From Cupriavidus yeoncheonensis (GTDB lineage Bacteria > Pseudomonadota > Gammaproteobacteria > Burkholderiales > Burkholderiaceae), in the NCBI RefSeq assembly GCF_905397275.1, contig NZ_CAJPUY010000003.1, forward strand, positions 1 through 64,000: a stretch of DNA of 64,000 nucleotides, in the 5' to 3' direction. The notes below the pieces were generated by a model. It was not told the origin of the DNA. It saw nothing but the letters and a program-made list of their open reading frames with translations, and did no database searches. Below are positions 17,739 through 27,776 of this stretch, in pieces. The position numbers and the translations under genes are program-made. How positions within the stretch are numbered: position 1 is the first letter of the stretch; the number at the start of each line of letters is the position of its first letter.

Positions 17739-18698
17739 ATGGCATGGAAAGGTGCATCGGACAGCGACATGCCGCGCGGCTGGCACCGTGAACTGCCGCG
17801 CTTGCCGGCGCTGACGGCACTGCGCGCGTTCGAGGCGGCAGCCAGGCATGAGAGCTTTTCGCGCGCAGCGACCGAGCTGTTCGTCACGCATGGCGCAGTC
17901 AGTCACCAGATCCGCGCACTCGAAGAAGAGCTTGGCATGCCGCTGTTCGAGCGTCACGGCAAGCGCGTTGCCCTGACGCCGTCCGGGCGCCTCTACGCCG
18001 AACGCATCCGCGACGCCCTGCTGCAGATTGCCGACGCCACGCGGGTGCTGCAGGCCGGCAACCGTGACAAGCGGCTCACCATCAGCACCATGCCGTCATT
18101 CGCCGCGCGCTGGCTGATGCCGCGCATCGGCAGCTTCATCGAACGGCATCCCGAACTGGACGTCGAACTGCTGTCGTCGAATACGCTTGTGGATTTCGGC
18201 CAGGAAGAGGTCGATATCGCGCTGCGCATGGGCACCGGCGACTACCCGGGCCTCTATGTGGAAAAGCTGCTCGACGATGTGTTCTTTCCGGTCTGCAGCC
18301 CGAGCTTCAACGGCGGCCGCCTGCCGCAGCGGCCTGGCGACCTGGCCGGCCTGAACCTGCTGCGCGGCGAAGGGGATCCCTGGAAGCCATGGTTCGACGC
18401 CGCCGGGCTGGACTGGCCCGAGCCGCGCAAGGGGCTGCTGCTCGAAGATTCCTCACTGCTGCTGCAGGCGGCGGCCGAAGGCCAGGGCATTACGCTGATC
18501 CGTTCCTCGCTGGCCTACAACGACCTGCTGTCCGGGCGCGTGGTGCGGCTGTTCAATGTCAGCATTCCGTGTCCGTGGCTGCTGTATTTCGTGTGCGCGC
18601 CCGGGACGCTCGATTCGCCGAAAGTGCAGGCGTTTCGAGGGTGGTTGTTGCCGGAAATCGACCGGTTCCGGGAGGTGCTGGCGCAGTGGGCGGATTGA
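17739..18698 (+). CDS. GcvA-like LysR-family transcriptional regulator
   Basis: The 319-residue regulator has an N-terminal HTH (about 20-80: RLPALTALRAFEAAARHESF, then THGAVSHQIRALEEELG) and an effector domain (about 105-305) with the LMPRIGSFIERHPELDVEL segment characteristic of the GcvA group. GCGGAGG (17727-17733) precedes the ATG at 17739; the open frame extends upstream without similarity. It is divergent from the DUF2917 gene across about 220 bases. True GcvA controls glycine cleavage, but many paralogues regulate other targets, so the target here is unknown. Confidence 0.88.
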   Translation: MAWKGASDSDMPRGWHRELPRLPALTALRAFEAAARHESFSRAATELFVTHGAVSHQIRALEEELGMPLFERHGKRVALTPSGRLYAERIRDALLQIADATRVLQAGNRDKRLTISTMPSFAARWLMPRIGSFIERHPELDVELLSSNTLVDFGQEEVDIALRMGTGDYPGLYVEKLLDDVFFPVCSPSFNGGRLPQRPGDLAGLNLLRGEGDPWKPWFDAAGLDWPEPRKGLLLEDSSLLLQAAAEGQGITLIRSSLAYNDLLSGRVVRLFNVSIPCPWLLYFVCAPGTLDSPKVQAFRGWLLPEIDRFREVLAQWAD

Positions 18699-18702
18699 GG
18701 GA

Positions 18703-19800
18703 TCAGTCCTTCAGGGACGACGCGCTGCCATCGTGGTCATCCTCGTCATCGTCCTTGGCCGGCGCCGCGCGCCCGGCCCGCGGATGCGCCTTGTCATAGA
18801 CCTTCGCCAGATGCTGGAAGTCCAGGGACGTGTAGATCTGCGTCGTGGAAATGCTGGCGTGCCCGAGCAGCTCCTGCACCGCCCGCAGGTCGCCCGACGA
18901 TTGCAGCATATGCGTGGCAAACGAATGCCTGAGCATATGCGGATGCACGTCCGCTGGCACCCCGGCACGAATGGCCTGCTCCTTGAGCCGCAATTGCACC
19001 ACGCGCATCGACAGCCGGTGTCCGCGCGCACCCAGGAACAGCGCGCATGCATCCACGGGTGCGGCGCCCGGCCGCAATAGCTGCTCCCGCACGGCAAGCC
19101 AGCCGCGCAAGGCTTCCATCGCCTTGCTGCCAACCGGCAACGTACGCCGGCGCGAGCCCTTGCCGGTCACGGTCAGTTCGGCGCCCGACATGTCGAGCCA
19201 GCCGGCAGACTCATAGCCATCGAGCTTTTCATAGCGGACATCGAGCTGCACCAGCTCCGACAAACGCAAGCCGCTGGAATAGAAGAGTTCCCACACCGCC
19301 TGGTCGCGCAGCGCCGCGGCATCGGTCCCCCCGGCATGGGACACCAGCGCCACGGCATGCTCGACGGATAGTGCCTTGGGCAGCCGGTGACCGGAACGCG
19401 GCGCGCGCACGCCATCCACCGGATTGGCCTGGACCCCAAGGCCGTGCTGCGCCGCCCAAAGATAGAAGCCACGCCAGGCGGACAAGGTGCGGGCAATGCT
19501 GGTGCCGGCCAGCCCTTCGCCGTGCATGCGCGCGGCAAAGGCGCGGATATGGCGGGTCTGCAGCGTCAGCAGCGCGAACCCGGGCGCGTGCCTGGCGGCG
19601 TGCGCCTGCAGCGCGGTCAGGTCGCGGCGATAACTGCGGATGGTGTGTTCGGCAAGCTTGCGGCTGCCCTGCAGCCATGCCAGGTAGCGCGCGACGGCCG
19701 GGTCGGCCGCCGGCGGCTGCGTGTCGACCGCCCGAGGCTGCGGGTCGGCCGCCCGAGGCTGCGCCTCAGCCCCTGAGGCATTGGCCGGATCGGTGGTCAT
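18703..19800 (-). CDS. xerC: Tyrosine recombinase XerC
   Basis: The 365-residue recombinase resolves chromosome dimers at dif with XerD. Catalytic residues are visible in SSGLRLSEL (Arg), KGSRRRTLP (Lys), HMLRHSFATHML (His-x-x-Arg) and LLGHASISTTQIYTSLD (His and nucleophile Tyr). The N-terminal SAM-like core-binding domain starts near residue 35; before it is a degenerate repeat of Q-P-R/P-A-A/V-D units, so the true start may be internal. The C-terminus has an acidic extension after KAHPRAG. It follows the DUF484 gene, the usual xerC neighbour, by 34 bases. Confidence 0.94.
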   Translation of the reverse strand: MTTDPANASGAEAQPRAADPQPRAVDTQPPAADPAVARYLAWLQGSRKLAEHTIRSYRRDLTALQAHAARHAPGFALLTLQTRHIRAFAARMHGEGLAGTSIARTLSAWRGFYLWAAQHGLGVQANPVDGVRAPRSGHRLPKALSVEHAVALVSHAGGTDAAALRDQAVWELFYSSGLRLSELVQLDVRYEKLDGYESAGWLDMSGAELTVTGKGSRRRTLPVGSKAMEALRGWLAVREQLLRPGAAPVDACALFLGARGHRLSMRVVQLRLKEQAIRAGVPADVHPHMLRHSFATHMLQSSGDLRAVQELLGHASISTTQIYTSLDFQHLAKVYDKAHPRAGRAAPAKDDDEDDHDGSASSLKD

Positions 19801-19834
19801 GGCGGCAAGCGTGGACGGAGCGGTACGCCGGATT

Positions 19835-20533
19835 TCAGTCGCGCAGGCGGTTCAGCGCGGCACCGGCCACTTCGCCGATCTGCACCAGGTAGGCCGTGCC
19901 CATGCCTTCGTGGAAACGGCGCGCGTCGGCCGAGCCCAACACCAGCAGGCCGAAGGCCGCGCCCGGAACCTCACCGGCGCTGCGCACGGGCGGACGCAGG
20001 GCCACCATGGCAATCGAGGCGACTTCGTCGAGTTCCAGCAGCCCCGCGGCCTCGAAGCCCGCATTGGCGCCGCAGTACGGTGCGCGCAGGCCTTCGGCGA
20101 ACAGCCGCAGGTCATCGCTGCCGCCCTGCACCACTTCCATATGGGCATACTGCTCGGCCACGTCCCACAGCTTGAGCGCCACGGCGGGCACATCGAACAC
20201 CTGTTGCAGGCCGTCCTGCACGGCATAGGGCAGCGCGTGGGAGTCCGGCTCGCCCAGCAGGCGCAGCTGCCATGCGTGCATGCGCTGCTGGGTGCGGTCG
20301 TTGTCGTGCCCGTGGCGCATCAGGTCGGCCAGGCGCAGTTCCAGCCCCTTGTTCTTTTCACGCAGGATTTCCATCTGCCGTTCCTGCAGCGACACCGCGC
20401 GGTGGCTGTGCGGACTGGTCAGCTGCACGGTGGCCAGCAGCTCCGCATGCTCTTCGAAGAACTGGGGATTGCTCTGCAGGTAGGCGGCGACGTCTTGGGC
20501 GTTCATGGGCTTCGAACCGGGTGAAATTTGCAT
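19835..20533 (-). CDS. DUF484 family protein
   Basis: The 232-residue protein matches DUF484: an N-terminal helix pair (VAAYLQSNPQFFEEHAELL, then SLQERQMEILREKNKGLELRL) and a GAF-like C-terminal domain (about 90-225). DUF484 genes normally sit directly upstream of xerC, as here, but their role is unknown; a sensory or scaffold function is inferred from the GAF-like fold. No membrane segment is seen. Confidence 0.88.
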   Translation of the reverse strand: MQISPGSKPMNAQDVAAYLQSNPQFFEEHAELLATVQLTSPHSHRAVSLQERQMEILREKNKGLELRLADLMRHGHDNDRTQQRMHAWQLRLLGEPDSHALPYAVQDGLQQVFDVPAVALKLWDVAEQYAHMEVVQGGSDDLRLFAEGLRAPYCGANAGFEAAGLLELDEVASIAMVALRPPVRSAGEVPGAAFGLLVLGSADARRFHEGMGTAYLVQIGEVAGAALNRLRD

Positions 20534-20589
20534 GGCAGTTTAGCAAAGCGGGGCGCCGGCGCCCCGCACCCGGCCATCTTCCTTCCCGA

Positions 20590-21732
20590 TTACGTCTGGA
20601 TCAGCCGTTTCTGTCGCGAAATCGCCATCAGGATGCCAATGCCCGCGCCCAGCGTCACCAGCGCCGTGCCGCCGTAGCTCATCAGCGGCAGCGGCACGCC
20701 CACCACGGGCAGGATGCCGCTCACCATGCCCATATTGACGAAGGCATAGGTGAAGAAGATCAGCGTGATCGAACCGGCCAGCAGACGCGAGAACAGCGTC
20801 GGCGCGTTGGCGGCAATGAACAGCCCGCGGAAGATCAGCAGCAGATACAGCACCAGCAGGATGGCGTTGCCGATCAGGCCGAACTCCTCCGAATACACCG
20901 CGAAGATGAAGTCGGTGTGCTTTTCCGGGATGAATTCCAGGTGGGTCTGGGTGCCATTGAGCCAGCCCTTGCCCTCGACGCCACCGGAGCCGATCGCGAT
21001 GATCGACTGGATCGTGTGGAAGCCCTTGCCCAGCGGATCGGTAGTCGGATCGAGCAGCGTGCACACGCGGTGCTGCTGGTAGTCATGCAGGATCGGCCAG
21101 TTCACGCCGGGCGCGCAGATGTCGTTCTGGAACGTGATCAGCAGCGAGACCGCCACCACCAGCACGCCCAGCAGCGGCAGGATGATGCGCCACGTCAGGC
21201 CGGCAAAGTAGATCACGTAGACGCCGGCCGCCATTACCAGCAGCGCGGTGCCCAGGTCTGGCTGCTTGGCGATCAGGCCGACCGGGATCAGCAGCAGCAC
21301 CAGCGCCACCGCGAAGTCATACCATCGGATCACGCCCTCGCGCTTCTGGAAGTACCACGCCAGCATCAGCGGCATCGAAATCTTCATGATCTCGGACGGC
21401 TGGATCACCATGCCCACGTAGAGCCAGCGGCGCGCGCCCTTGCGGATCAGGCCGAACATGGCCACCGCGATCAGCAGCGCCACGCCGACGGTATAGATCG
21501 GCACCGCTACCCGCATCAGCGTCTGCGTGGGCAGGTAGGCGATGATCAGCATGATCACGTAGGACAAGAGGATATTGCGCAGCTGGTCCTCGACCTTGCC
21601 CGGCATGTCGATGGCAGCCGAGTACAGGGCCACGATACCGGTGGCGAACAACAGGAACACGATCAGCGCGAGCGGCTTGTCGAAGCCGGTGAACGCTGTC
21701 TTGATCAGCGACAGGACGCGACGCTTGTCCAT
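20590..21732 (-). CDS. rodA: Rod-shape-determining peptidoglycan glycosyltransferase RodA
   Basis: The 380-residue SEDS protein polymerises lipid II during cell elongation together with PBP2. About ten membrane helices are visible, with the SEDS motifs QPSEIMKISMPL near residue 120, KQPDLGTALLV near 175, and HTDFIFAVYSEEFGLIG plus GVPLPLMSYGG in the C-terminal half. The ATG at 21732 lies 11 bases after the mrdA stop; the long upstream extension of the frame is antisense-like noise over mrdA. It is the last gene of the mre-mrd operon. Confidence 0.96.
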   Translation of the reverse strand: MDKRRVLSLIKTAFTGFDKPLALIVFLLFATGIVALYSAAIDMPGKVEDQLRNILLSYVIMLIIAYLPTQTLMRVAVPIYTVGVALLIAVAMFGLIRKGARRWLYVGMVIQPSEIMKISMPLMLAWYFQKREGVIRWYDFAVALVLLLIPVGLIAKQPDLGTALLVMAAGVYVIYFAGLTWRIILPLLGVLVVAVSLLITFQNDICAPGVNWPILHDYQQHRVCTLLDPTTDPLGKGFHTIQSIIAIGSGGVEGKGWLNGTQTHLEFIPEKHTDFIFAVYSEEFGLIGNAILLVLYLLLIFRGLFIAANAPTLFSRLLAGSITLIFFTYAFVNMGMVSGILPVVGVPLPLMSYGGTALVTLGAGIGILMAISRQKRLIQT

Positions 21733-21743
21733 GCGCGTCTCCT

Positions 21744-24044
21744 TCAACGGATGACGTCGGCGCCCGTCGCCGGCGTGGCGGCAACGGGCTTGACGCGTGG
21801 TTTGGGCGCGGGCGCCTTGGCGGCGGCCGGCGCGGAGGCAGGTGCCGCGGGCCGCGGCTTGCTGTGGCCCAGCGCCTGCAGCATGCGCTCGTCCAGCGTC
21901 TGCACGGCGGAGGCCGGCGCAATCGCGGCCGGGTCGAGCGCCGGGGCGGAGGCGGAGGCGGAGGCGCTCGCCACGGCGGACGACGCCGCCGCCACGGATG
22001 ACGCACCCGCCGCGCTGGCCGCCACGGTGCTGGCTGCGCCGGACATGACCGTCGCGCTGGCGATGCTTGCGGTGTTGCCGGTGGTGAAGACACTGGCCGT
22101 ATCGACCGGCGGCCGCTCGGCCGGCTGTGGCGCCGAGGCCTCCAGTTCGGCCGGCCACTTGCCGAGCAGGTAGTAGTCCATCACCTTGCGCGCGATCGGG
22201 GCCGCCACCGCGGCGCCGAAGCCCGCGTTCTCGACGATCAGCGCAAGCGCGATCTTCGGGTTGTCTGCGGGCGCAAACGCGGTGTAGAGCGAGTGGTCGC
22301 GCTTGCGTTCGTCCAGCGCGTGGTGGTTGTACTTCTCGTTCTTGCCCATGGTGTAGGTCTGGGCCGTACCGGTCTTGCCGGCGGACTCGTAGGCCGCGCC
22401 GGCGAACACGCGCGCGGCGGTACCCGAATGCGTCACCGCGACCATCGCGCGCTTGATCACGTCGATGTCGGCCTGCTTGAAGTTCAGGCGGTAGCTTTCC
22501 TTGGGCACGGTCAGCGTGCGCTTGCGCGTGACCGAGTCCTCCACGGCCTTGACCAGGTGCGGCTTCATCGCCGCGCCGTTGTTGACGATGATCGAGATCG
22601 CGTTGGCCAGCTGCAGGATCGTGAAGCTGTTGTAGCCCTGGCCGATGCCCAGCGAAATGGTCTCGCCGTCATACCACTTCTGCTGCTCGGGCTTGCGATA
22701 GGCCTTGCGCTTCCAATCCGTGGACGGCAGGATGCCGCGGCTTTCACCCTCGATGTCGATGCCCGTGATCTGCCCGAAACCCAGCGGCTTCATGAAATCG
22801 TGGATGGCGTTGACGCCCATGTCGCGTGCGAGCGCGTAGTAGTACGTGTCGCACGACTGCACGATCGAGGCCTGCATGTCGACCCAGCCGTGGCCGCCCG
22901 GCTTGTCGTCGCGGAAGGTATGGTTGCCCAGCGTGAACGAACCCGGGTCATGCATGCCCCACGCGGCCGTGCGCTTGCCCGTGGTGAGCGCCGCCAGCGC
23001 CATGAACGGCTTGTAGGTCGAACCCGGCGGATAGGTGCCCCTGAGGGGGCGGTTCAGCAGCGGCTTGTCGGGCGAACCGTTGAGTTCGCTCCAGGTGTTG
23101 GAGTCGATGCCTTCGACGAACAGGTTCGGGTCGAAGGTCGGCTTCGACACGAAGGCCAGGATGTCGCCCGTGGAAGGCTCGATCGCCACCAGTGCGCCGC
23201 GGCGGTCGCCGAACAGTTCTTCGGCAAGCTGCTGCAGCCGGATGTCGAGCGACAGGATCAGGTTGTTGCCCGGCGTGGCGGGCGAGGTCGACAGCGTGCG
23301 GATCGGCCGCCCGCCCGCGCTCACCTCCACTTCCTCGAAGCCGGTCAGGCCGTGCAGCTCGGTTTCGTAGCTCTGCTCCAGGCCGATCTTGCCGATGTAG
23401 TTGGAGCCCTTGTAGTTGTCGGCATCCTTGCGCGGGTCGTACTTCGCGCCATCGGCATCGTTGGCCTCGTCCATGGCCTCGATGCGCTCCTGGTCGCGCT
23501 GCGAGATGCGCCCGAGATAGCCGATCACGTGCGAGGCCGATTCGCCCAGCGGATACTGCCGGAACAGGCGCGCGCGCACATCCACGCCCGGGAAGCGGAA
23601 ACGCTGCGCGGAAAAGCGCGCGACCTCTTCGTCCGTGAGCTGGCTGCGGATCGGCAGGCTTTCGAAGCTGCGCGACTCTTCCTGCAGGCGCTTGAAGCGG
23701 CGCCGGTCGCGCGGCTGGATGTCGACCAGCGTCGACAGGGCTTCGATCGTGTTGTCCAGCGTATCGGTCAGCTTCGACGGCGTGATTTCGAGCGTGTAGG
23801 CCGAGTAGTTGCGCGCCAGCACGATGCCGTTGCGGTCCATGATGATGCCGCGGTTGGGCTCGATCGGCGCCACGGAGATGCGGTTGTCTTCGGCCTTGGC
23901 CGAATACTGGTCATGCTTGTACCACTGCAGCCAAAGGAAGCGCGTGAACAGCAGCCCGAAGCAGATCACCGTGAACAGCGCCGCGGCCGCCACGCGGAGG
24001 CGGAAGCGGCCGATTTCCAGTTCGACGTTGCGGATTTCGGTCAT
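21744..24044 (-). CDS. mrdA: Penicillin-binding protein 2 (peptidoglycan D,D-transpeptidase MrdA)
   Basis: The 766-residue protein crosslinks peptidoglycan in the elongasome. It has one N-terminal membrane helix (about 17-38), a pedestal domain and a transpeptidase domain with the active-site SxxK at Ser342-Lys345 (GSTYK), SCD at 397-399 and KTG at 557-559. The catalytic part ends near residue 635, close to the usual family length. It is followed by about 130 residues of Ala/Ser/Pro-rich, repetitive sequence predicted to be disordered in the periplasm, an unusual extension. The ATG at 24044 gives the MTEIRNVELEIGRF start. Confidence 0.95.
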   Translation of the reverse strand: MTEIRNVELEIGRFRLRVAAAALFTVICFGLLFTRFLWLQWYKHDQYSAKAEDNRISVAPIEPNRGIIMDRNGIVLARNYSAYTLEITPSKLTDTLDNTIEALSTLVDIQPRDRRRFKRLQEESRSFESLPIRSQLTDEEVARFSAQRFRFPGVDVRARLFRQYPLGESASHVIGYLGRISQRDQERIEAMDEANDADGAKYDPRKDADNYKGSNYIGKIGLEQSYETELHGLTGFEEVEVSAGGRPIRTLSTSPATPGNNLILSLDIRLQQLAEELFGDRRGALVAIEPSTGDILAFVSKPTFDPNLFVEGIDSNTWSELNGSPDKPLLNRPLRGTYPPGSTYKPFMALAALTTGKRTAAWGMHDPGSFTLGNHTFRDDKPGGHGWVDMQASIVQSCDTYYYALARDMGVNAIHDFMKPLGFGQITGIDIEGESRGILPSTDWKRKAYRKPEQQKWYDGETISLGIGQGYNSFTILQLANAISIIVNNGAAMKPHLVKAVEDSVTRKRTLTVPKESYRLNFKQADIDVIKRAMVAVTHSGTAARVFAGAAYESAGKTGTAQTYTMGKNEKYNHHALDERKRDHSLYTAFAPADNPKIALALIVENAGFGAAVAAPIARKVMDYYLLGKWPAELEASAPQPAERPPVDTASVFTTGNTASIASATVMSGAASTVAASAAGASSVAAASSAVASASASASAPALDPAAIAPASAVQTLDERMLQALGHSKPRPAAPASAPAAAKAPAPKPRVKPVAATPATGADVIR

Positions 24045-24075
24045 GGTGCTGCCGGTTGGGATACGTTGGTCGCGC

Positions 24076-24588
24076 TCAGATCGGACGCGTTTCGTCCACA
24101 TCGACCGAGCGGCGCTGCGGTGCGAGCAGCACTGCGGTAGCCAACGGCCAGAGCAGGGCCTCGATGCCGGGCGCCAGCAGCAGCGGCCAGCCCGGCAGCG
24201 GCGCGCCCATGGCCAGGCGGATCACCACGGGCACCGCGTGCGCGACGAACAGCAGCGGCAGCACGTGCAGCGCCTGCGTGTAGACCGTGAACCACAGCAC
24301 GCGGCGGTGGATGGTGATGGCGAAATAGGCCAGCAGCGTATAGGCCACCGCATGCTCGCCCAGCAGGCGCGCGTCATGCACGTCCATCAGCAGGCCCAGC
24401 GCGAACGCCACGCCCATGCCGACCTTGCGCGGCTGGTGGATGTTCCAGAACACCAGCACCAGCGCCACCATGTCCGGGATCCACAACGTGGTGCCCCACG
24501 GCATCAGGTTGAACAGGAAGGCCATGACAAAGCTGAACGCGATGAACGCGGGGTTCACCGGGCGCAGCAGGTACTGGGGATTGGTCAC
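24076..24588 (-). CDS. mreD: Rod shape-determining protein MreD
   Basis: The 170-residue protein has about five hydrophobic helices and the MreD signature NPAFIAFSFVMAFLFNLMPW at the N-terminus with GLLMDV near residue 68. It links MreC to the cytoplasmic part of the elongasome. The start is GTG at 24588, overlapping the last bases of mreC (TAGTG), so translation is coupled. The open frame extends further upstream over mreC but without similarity. Confidence 0.93.
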   Translation of the reverse strand: MTNPQYLLRPVNPAFIAFSFVMAFLFNLMPWGTTLWIPDMVALVLVFWNIHQPRKVGMGVAFALGLLMDVHDARLLGEHAVAYTLLAYFAITIHRRVLWFTVYTQALHVLPLLFVAHAVPVVIRLAMGAPLPGWPLLLAPGIEALLWPLATAVLLAPQRRSVDVDETRPI

Positions 24589-25553
24589 TATTGAGCCTCC
24601 TTGGCGGCGGGGGCGGCCTTGGCCGCCGCAGCGCTGGCCGCCGCGGCACGCGCCGCCGCCGACCGGGCACCCCTGGCGGGCGCCTCGGGCTTGTCCTCGA
24701 CCGCCTCGCGCGGCGGCATGGCCGAGTCGTAGCGCACCACCAGCAGCTGACGGTGCGCGCGCACGCCGGCCACCGGTTCGCACCACACGCGCGAGAATGC
24801 GGTATCGGCCTTGCGCTCGATATGCGTGATCTTCGCCACCGGCAGGCCGGGCGGGTAGGTGCCGTCCAGCCCGGAGGTCACCAGCAGGTCGCCCTGCTGC
24901 AGGTCGGCCGCCGCGGCCATGAAGCGCAGGTCGAGCTGGCCGGCGCGCGCGCCGCCGAACGCCACGCTGCGCAGCCCGTTGCGCACCACCTGCACGGGAA
25001 TCGCCAGGTCCTTGTCGGTCAGCAGCGTGACTTCGGACTGGAACGGCGAGACCCGCGTCACCTGCCCCACCACGCCGCGCTCGTCGATCACCGGGTAGCC
25101 GGCGCGCAGCCCTTGCTGGCTGCCCTTGTCGATCACGATGCGCTGCGAATACGGGTCGCGCGCGTCGTAGAGGATCTCCGCCGCCGTGACCGGCGTGGCC
25201 GACTGCTGCTGCAGGCCCAGCAGCTTGCGCAACTGGTTGTTCTCGGCCTCAAGCTGCGTCTGGCGCACCGAGGCTTCAGCCTGCTGCACGGCGCTGAGGC
25301 GCAGTTCACGGTTCTCGCTGGCAAGCGCGGCGGATGATTGCGCGAAGTCGAACACGGCGCGCAGCGCATCGCGCGGCACCAGCACGACGCGTTCGACGGG
25401 CATCAGCACCGTGGCAGCCACCTGGCGCACGACGCTGAGCGCGTTGAAGCGCGCGTCGACGATCAGCAGCGCCAGCGCGATGGCCACGTACAGGACCAGG
25501 CGCGCGACGGCCGAAGTCCCTTGCTTGAAAAGCGGCGGTGGAGAGTAATCCAT
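24588..25553 (-). CDS. mreC: Rod shape-determining protein MreC
   Basis: The 321-residue protein has one N-terminal membrane helix (about 17-36), a coiled coil (about 60-112) and the MreC beta-barrel core (about 120-270, with GDLLVTSGLDGTYPPGLPVA). It activates PBP2-RodA from the periplasm. A C-terminal tail of about 45 residues is almost purely Ala, Lys and Glu, reminiscent of the tail on the neighbouring PBP2. It lies 181 bases after mreB, with a strong hairpin in the gap. Confidence 0.94.
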   Translation of the reverse strand: MDYSPPPLFKQGTSAVARLVLYVAIALALLIVDARFNALSVVRQVAATVLMPVERVVLVPRDALRAVFDFAQSSAALASENRELRLSAVQQAEASVRQTQLEAENNQLRKLLGLQQQSATPVTAAEILYDARDPYSQRIVIDKGSQQGLRAGYPVIDERGVVGQVTRVSPFQSEVTLLTDKDLAIPVQVVRNGLRSVAFGGARAGQLDLRFMAAAADLQQGDLLVTSGLDGTYPPGLPVAKITHIERKADTAFSRVWCEPVAGVRAHRQLLVVRYDSAMPPREAVEDKPEAPARGARSAAARAAAASAAAAKAAPAAKEAQ

Positions 25554-25607
25554 TTAGCCGGGCGCGGGCGTTGACGGGATGGAAGACGGAAGCGAAGACG
25601 CAAAGAC

Positions 25608-25637
25608 ATTGCCGCCCCGGCGTGCCGGGGCGGCAAT
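25608..25637 (-). terminator. Strong hairpin between mreB and mreC
   Basis: A perfect 14-base stem, ATTGCCGCCCCGGC and its complement, encloses a 2-base loop. On the minus strand it is followed by GTCTTTGCG, so the T tract is weak. It lies about 98 bases after the mreB stop and 55 bases before the mreC start, where it could stop part of the transcripts or stabilise the mreB message. Confidence 0.6.
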
Positions 25638-25734
25638 CGGTGCCGCGGAAGCGTTCCCGCGAGCGCGGCCTTGCCCCGCAGCCCTGATCAGCAGATCCGG
25701 CAGGCGGTGCATCGCCGCGCGCAGTCCTGTGGCC

Positions 25735-26868
<1,134 letters not shown>

Positions 26869-27020
26869 TCAAGGCTTCCCGGGCGGCGGACAGTGCGCCA
26901 TTCGCCACCCTGGCAGGGTGGTGCCGGCAAACTGCCACAGTGCGCTCCCGCGCACCGCTCTTACGGGAACCTTTGATTAGACCTCGCGAAAAAGTTCGCG
27001 AAAAGATCACGTCGGTGCCA

Positions 27021-27041
27021 CTTTGCTGAAGATCAGCAAAG
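27021..27041. promoter_or_regulatory. Perfect 9-3-9 inverted repeat
   Basis: CTTTGCTGA (27021-27029) and TCAGCAAAG (27033-27041) are exact complements around AGA. The site lies 243 bases upstream of mreB and 365 upstream of gatC. It could be an operator or a small hairpin; there is no T tract on either side to make it a terminator. Confidence 0.4.
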
Positions 27042-27240
27042 CAACGGAGGGCTAATCAGAGGGACCCAGACCACCCGGCTTCGGACACCGCCGCCACGGG
27101 GAGTGGCCAGTGCAGTCCGGAGCGCATTTCGTGACAGCGAAGCCTACGCCGCAAAAGTGACAAATCGCGCACTTGCGAGATTGCACCGGCGGTCGTGTGG
27201 CGTGGACGCTGCCAAAGGTCGGGAGCACGCAATGATACCT

Positions 27241-27246
27241 TATAAT
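27241..27246 (+). promoter_or_regulatory. Consensus -10 element for gatC
   Basis: TATAAT is an exact -10 hexamer in an otherwise GC-rich region, about 160 bases before the gatC ATG. No good -35 is present at 16-18 bases upstream, so the assignment is tentative. Confidence 0.45.
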
Positions 27247-27405
27247 TCCTGCTGAATCGGGCGTTTACGGCCTGAAAACCACAGCTGATCCGACGACCCC
27301 GGGGCGCCCCTCCGGCACCCCGCCCTGGCCGCGCGACGCACCCGCCGCATGCCTCCGGCGCCTGTGCCGCAAGCGCCTTTTTGCACCCGACCTATCCACC
27401 TCGCC

Positions 27406-27705
27406 ATGGCCCTCGACCTTTCCGACGTCAAGCGCATCGCCCATCTGGCCCGCATCGAAACCAGCGATGAAGAGGCGTCCCAGACGCTTGCGCAGCTCAA
27501 TAATTTCTTTTCGCTGGTCGAGCAGATGCAGGCGGTCGACACCACCGGCATCGAGCCCCTGGCCCACCCGCTGGCGACCGTGCGCGACATGGCCCAGCGC
27601 CTGCGCGCAGACGCCGTGACCGAAAGCGACCGGCGCGAAGACTACCAGCGCCCCGCGCCGGCCACCCAGAATGGCCTCTACCTGGTGCCCAAGGTCATTG
27701 AATGA
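27406..27705 (+). CDS. gatC: Aspartyl/glutamyl-tRNA amidotransferase subunit C
   Basis: The 99-residue protein starts [17 protein letters not shown] and ends with the conserved [12 protein letters not shown], matching GatC in length and sequence. It stabilises GatA and GatB in the complex that converts Glu-tRNA(Gln) or Asp-tRNA(Asn) to the amide form. An upstream in-frame start at 27349 would add 19 unconserved residues and is rejected. gatA follows 71 bases later. Confidence 0.95.
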   Translation: MALDLSDVKRIAHLARIETSDEEASQTLAQLNNFFSLVEQMQAVDTTGIEPLAHPLATVRDMAQRLRADAVTESDRREDYQRPAPATQNGLYLVPKVIE

Positions 27706-27776
27706 CCCGGCCGAATGCCCCGTCGTCAAGCCGCACCCGCACCGACGCACGCCACCCCTGATGCCAACCGACTGTC

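Noticed and set aside
18703..19800. Tyrosine recombinase as a mobile-element integrase
   Set aside because: Its neighbour DUF484, the conserved XerC motifs and lack of attachment repeats identify it as chromosomal XerC.
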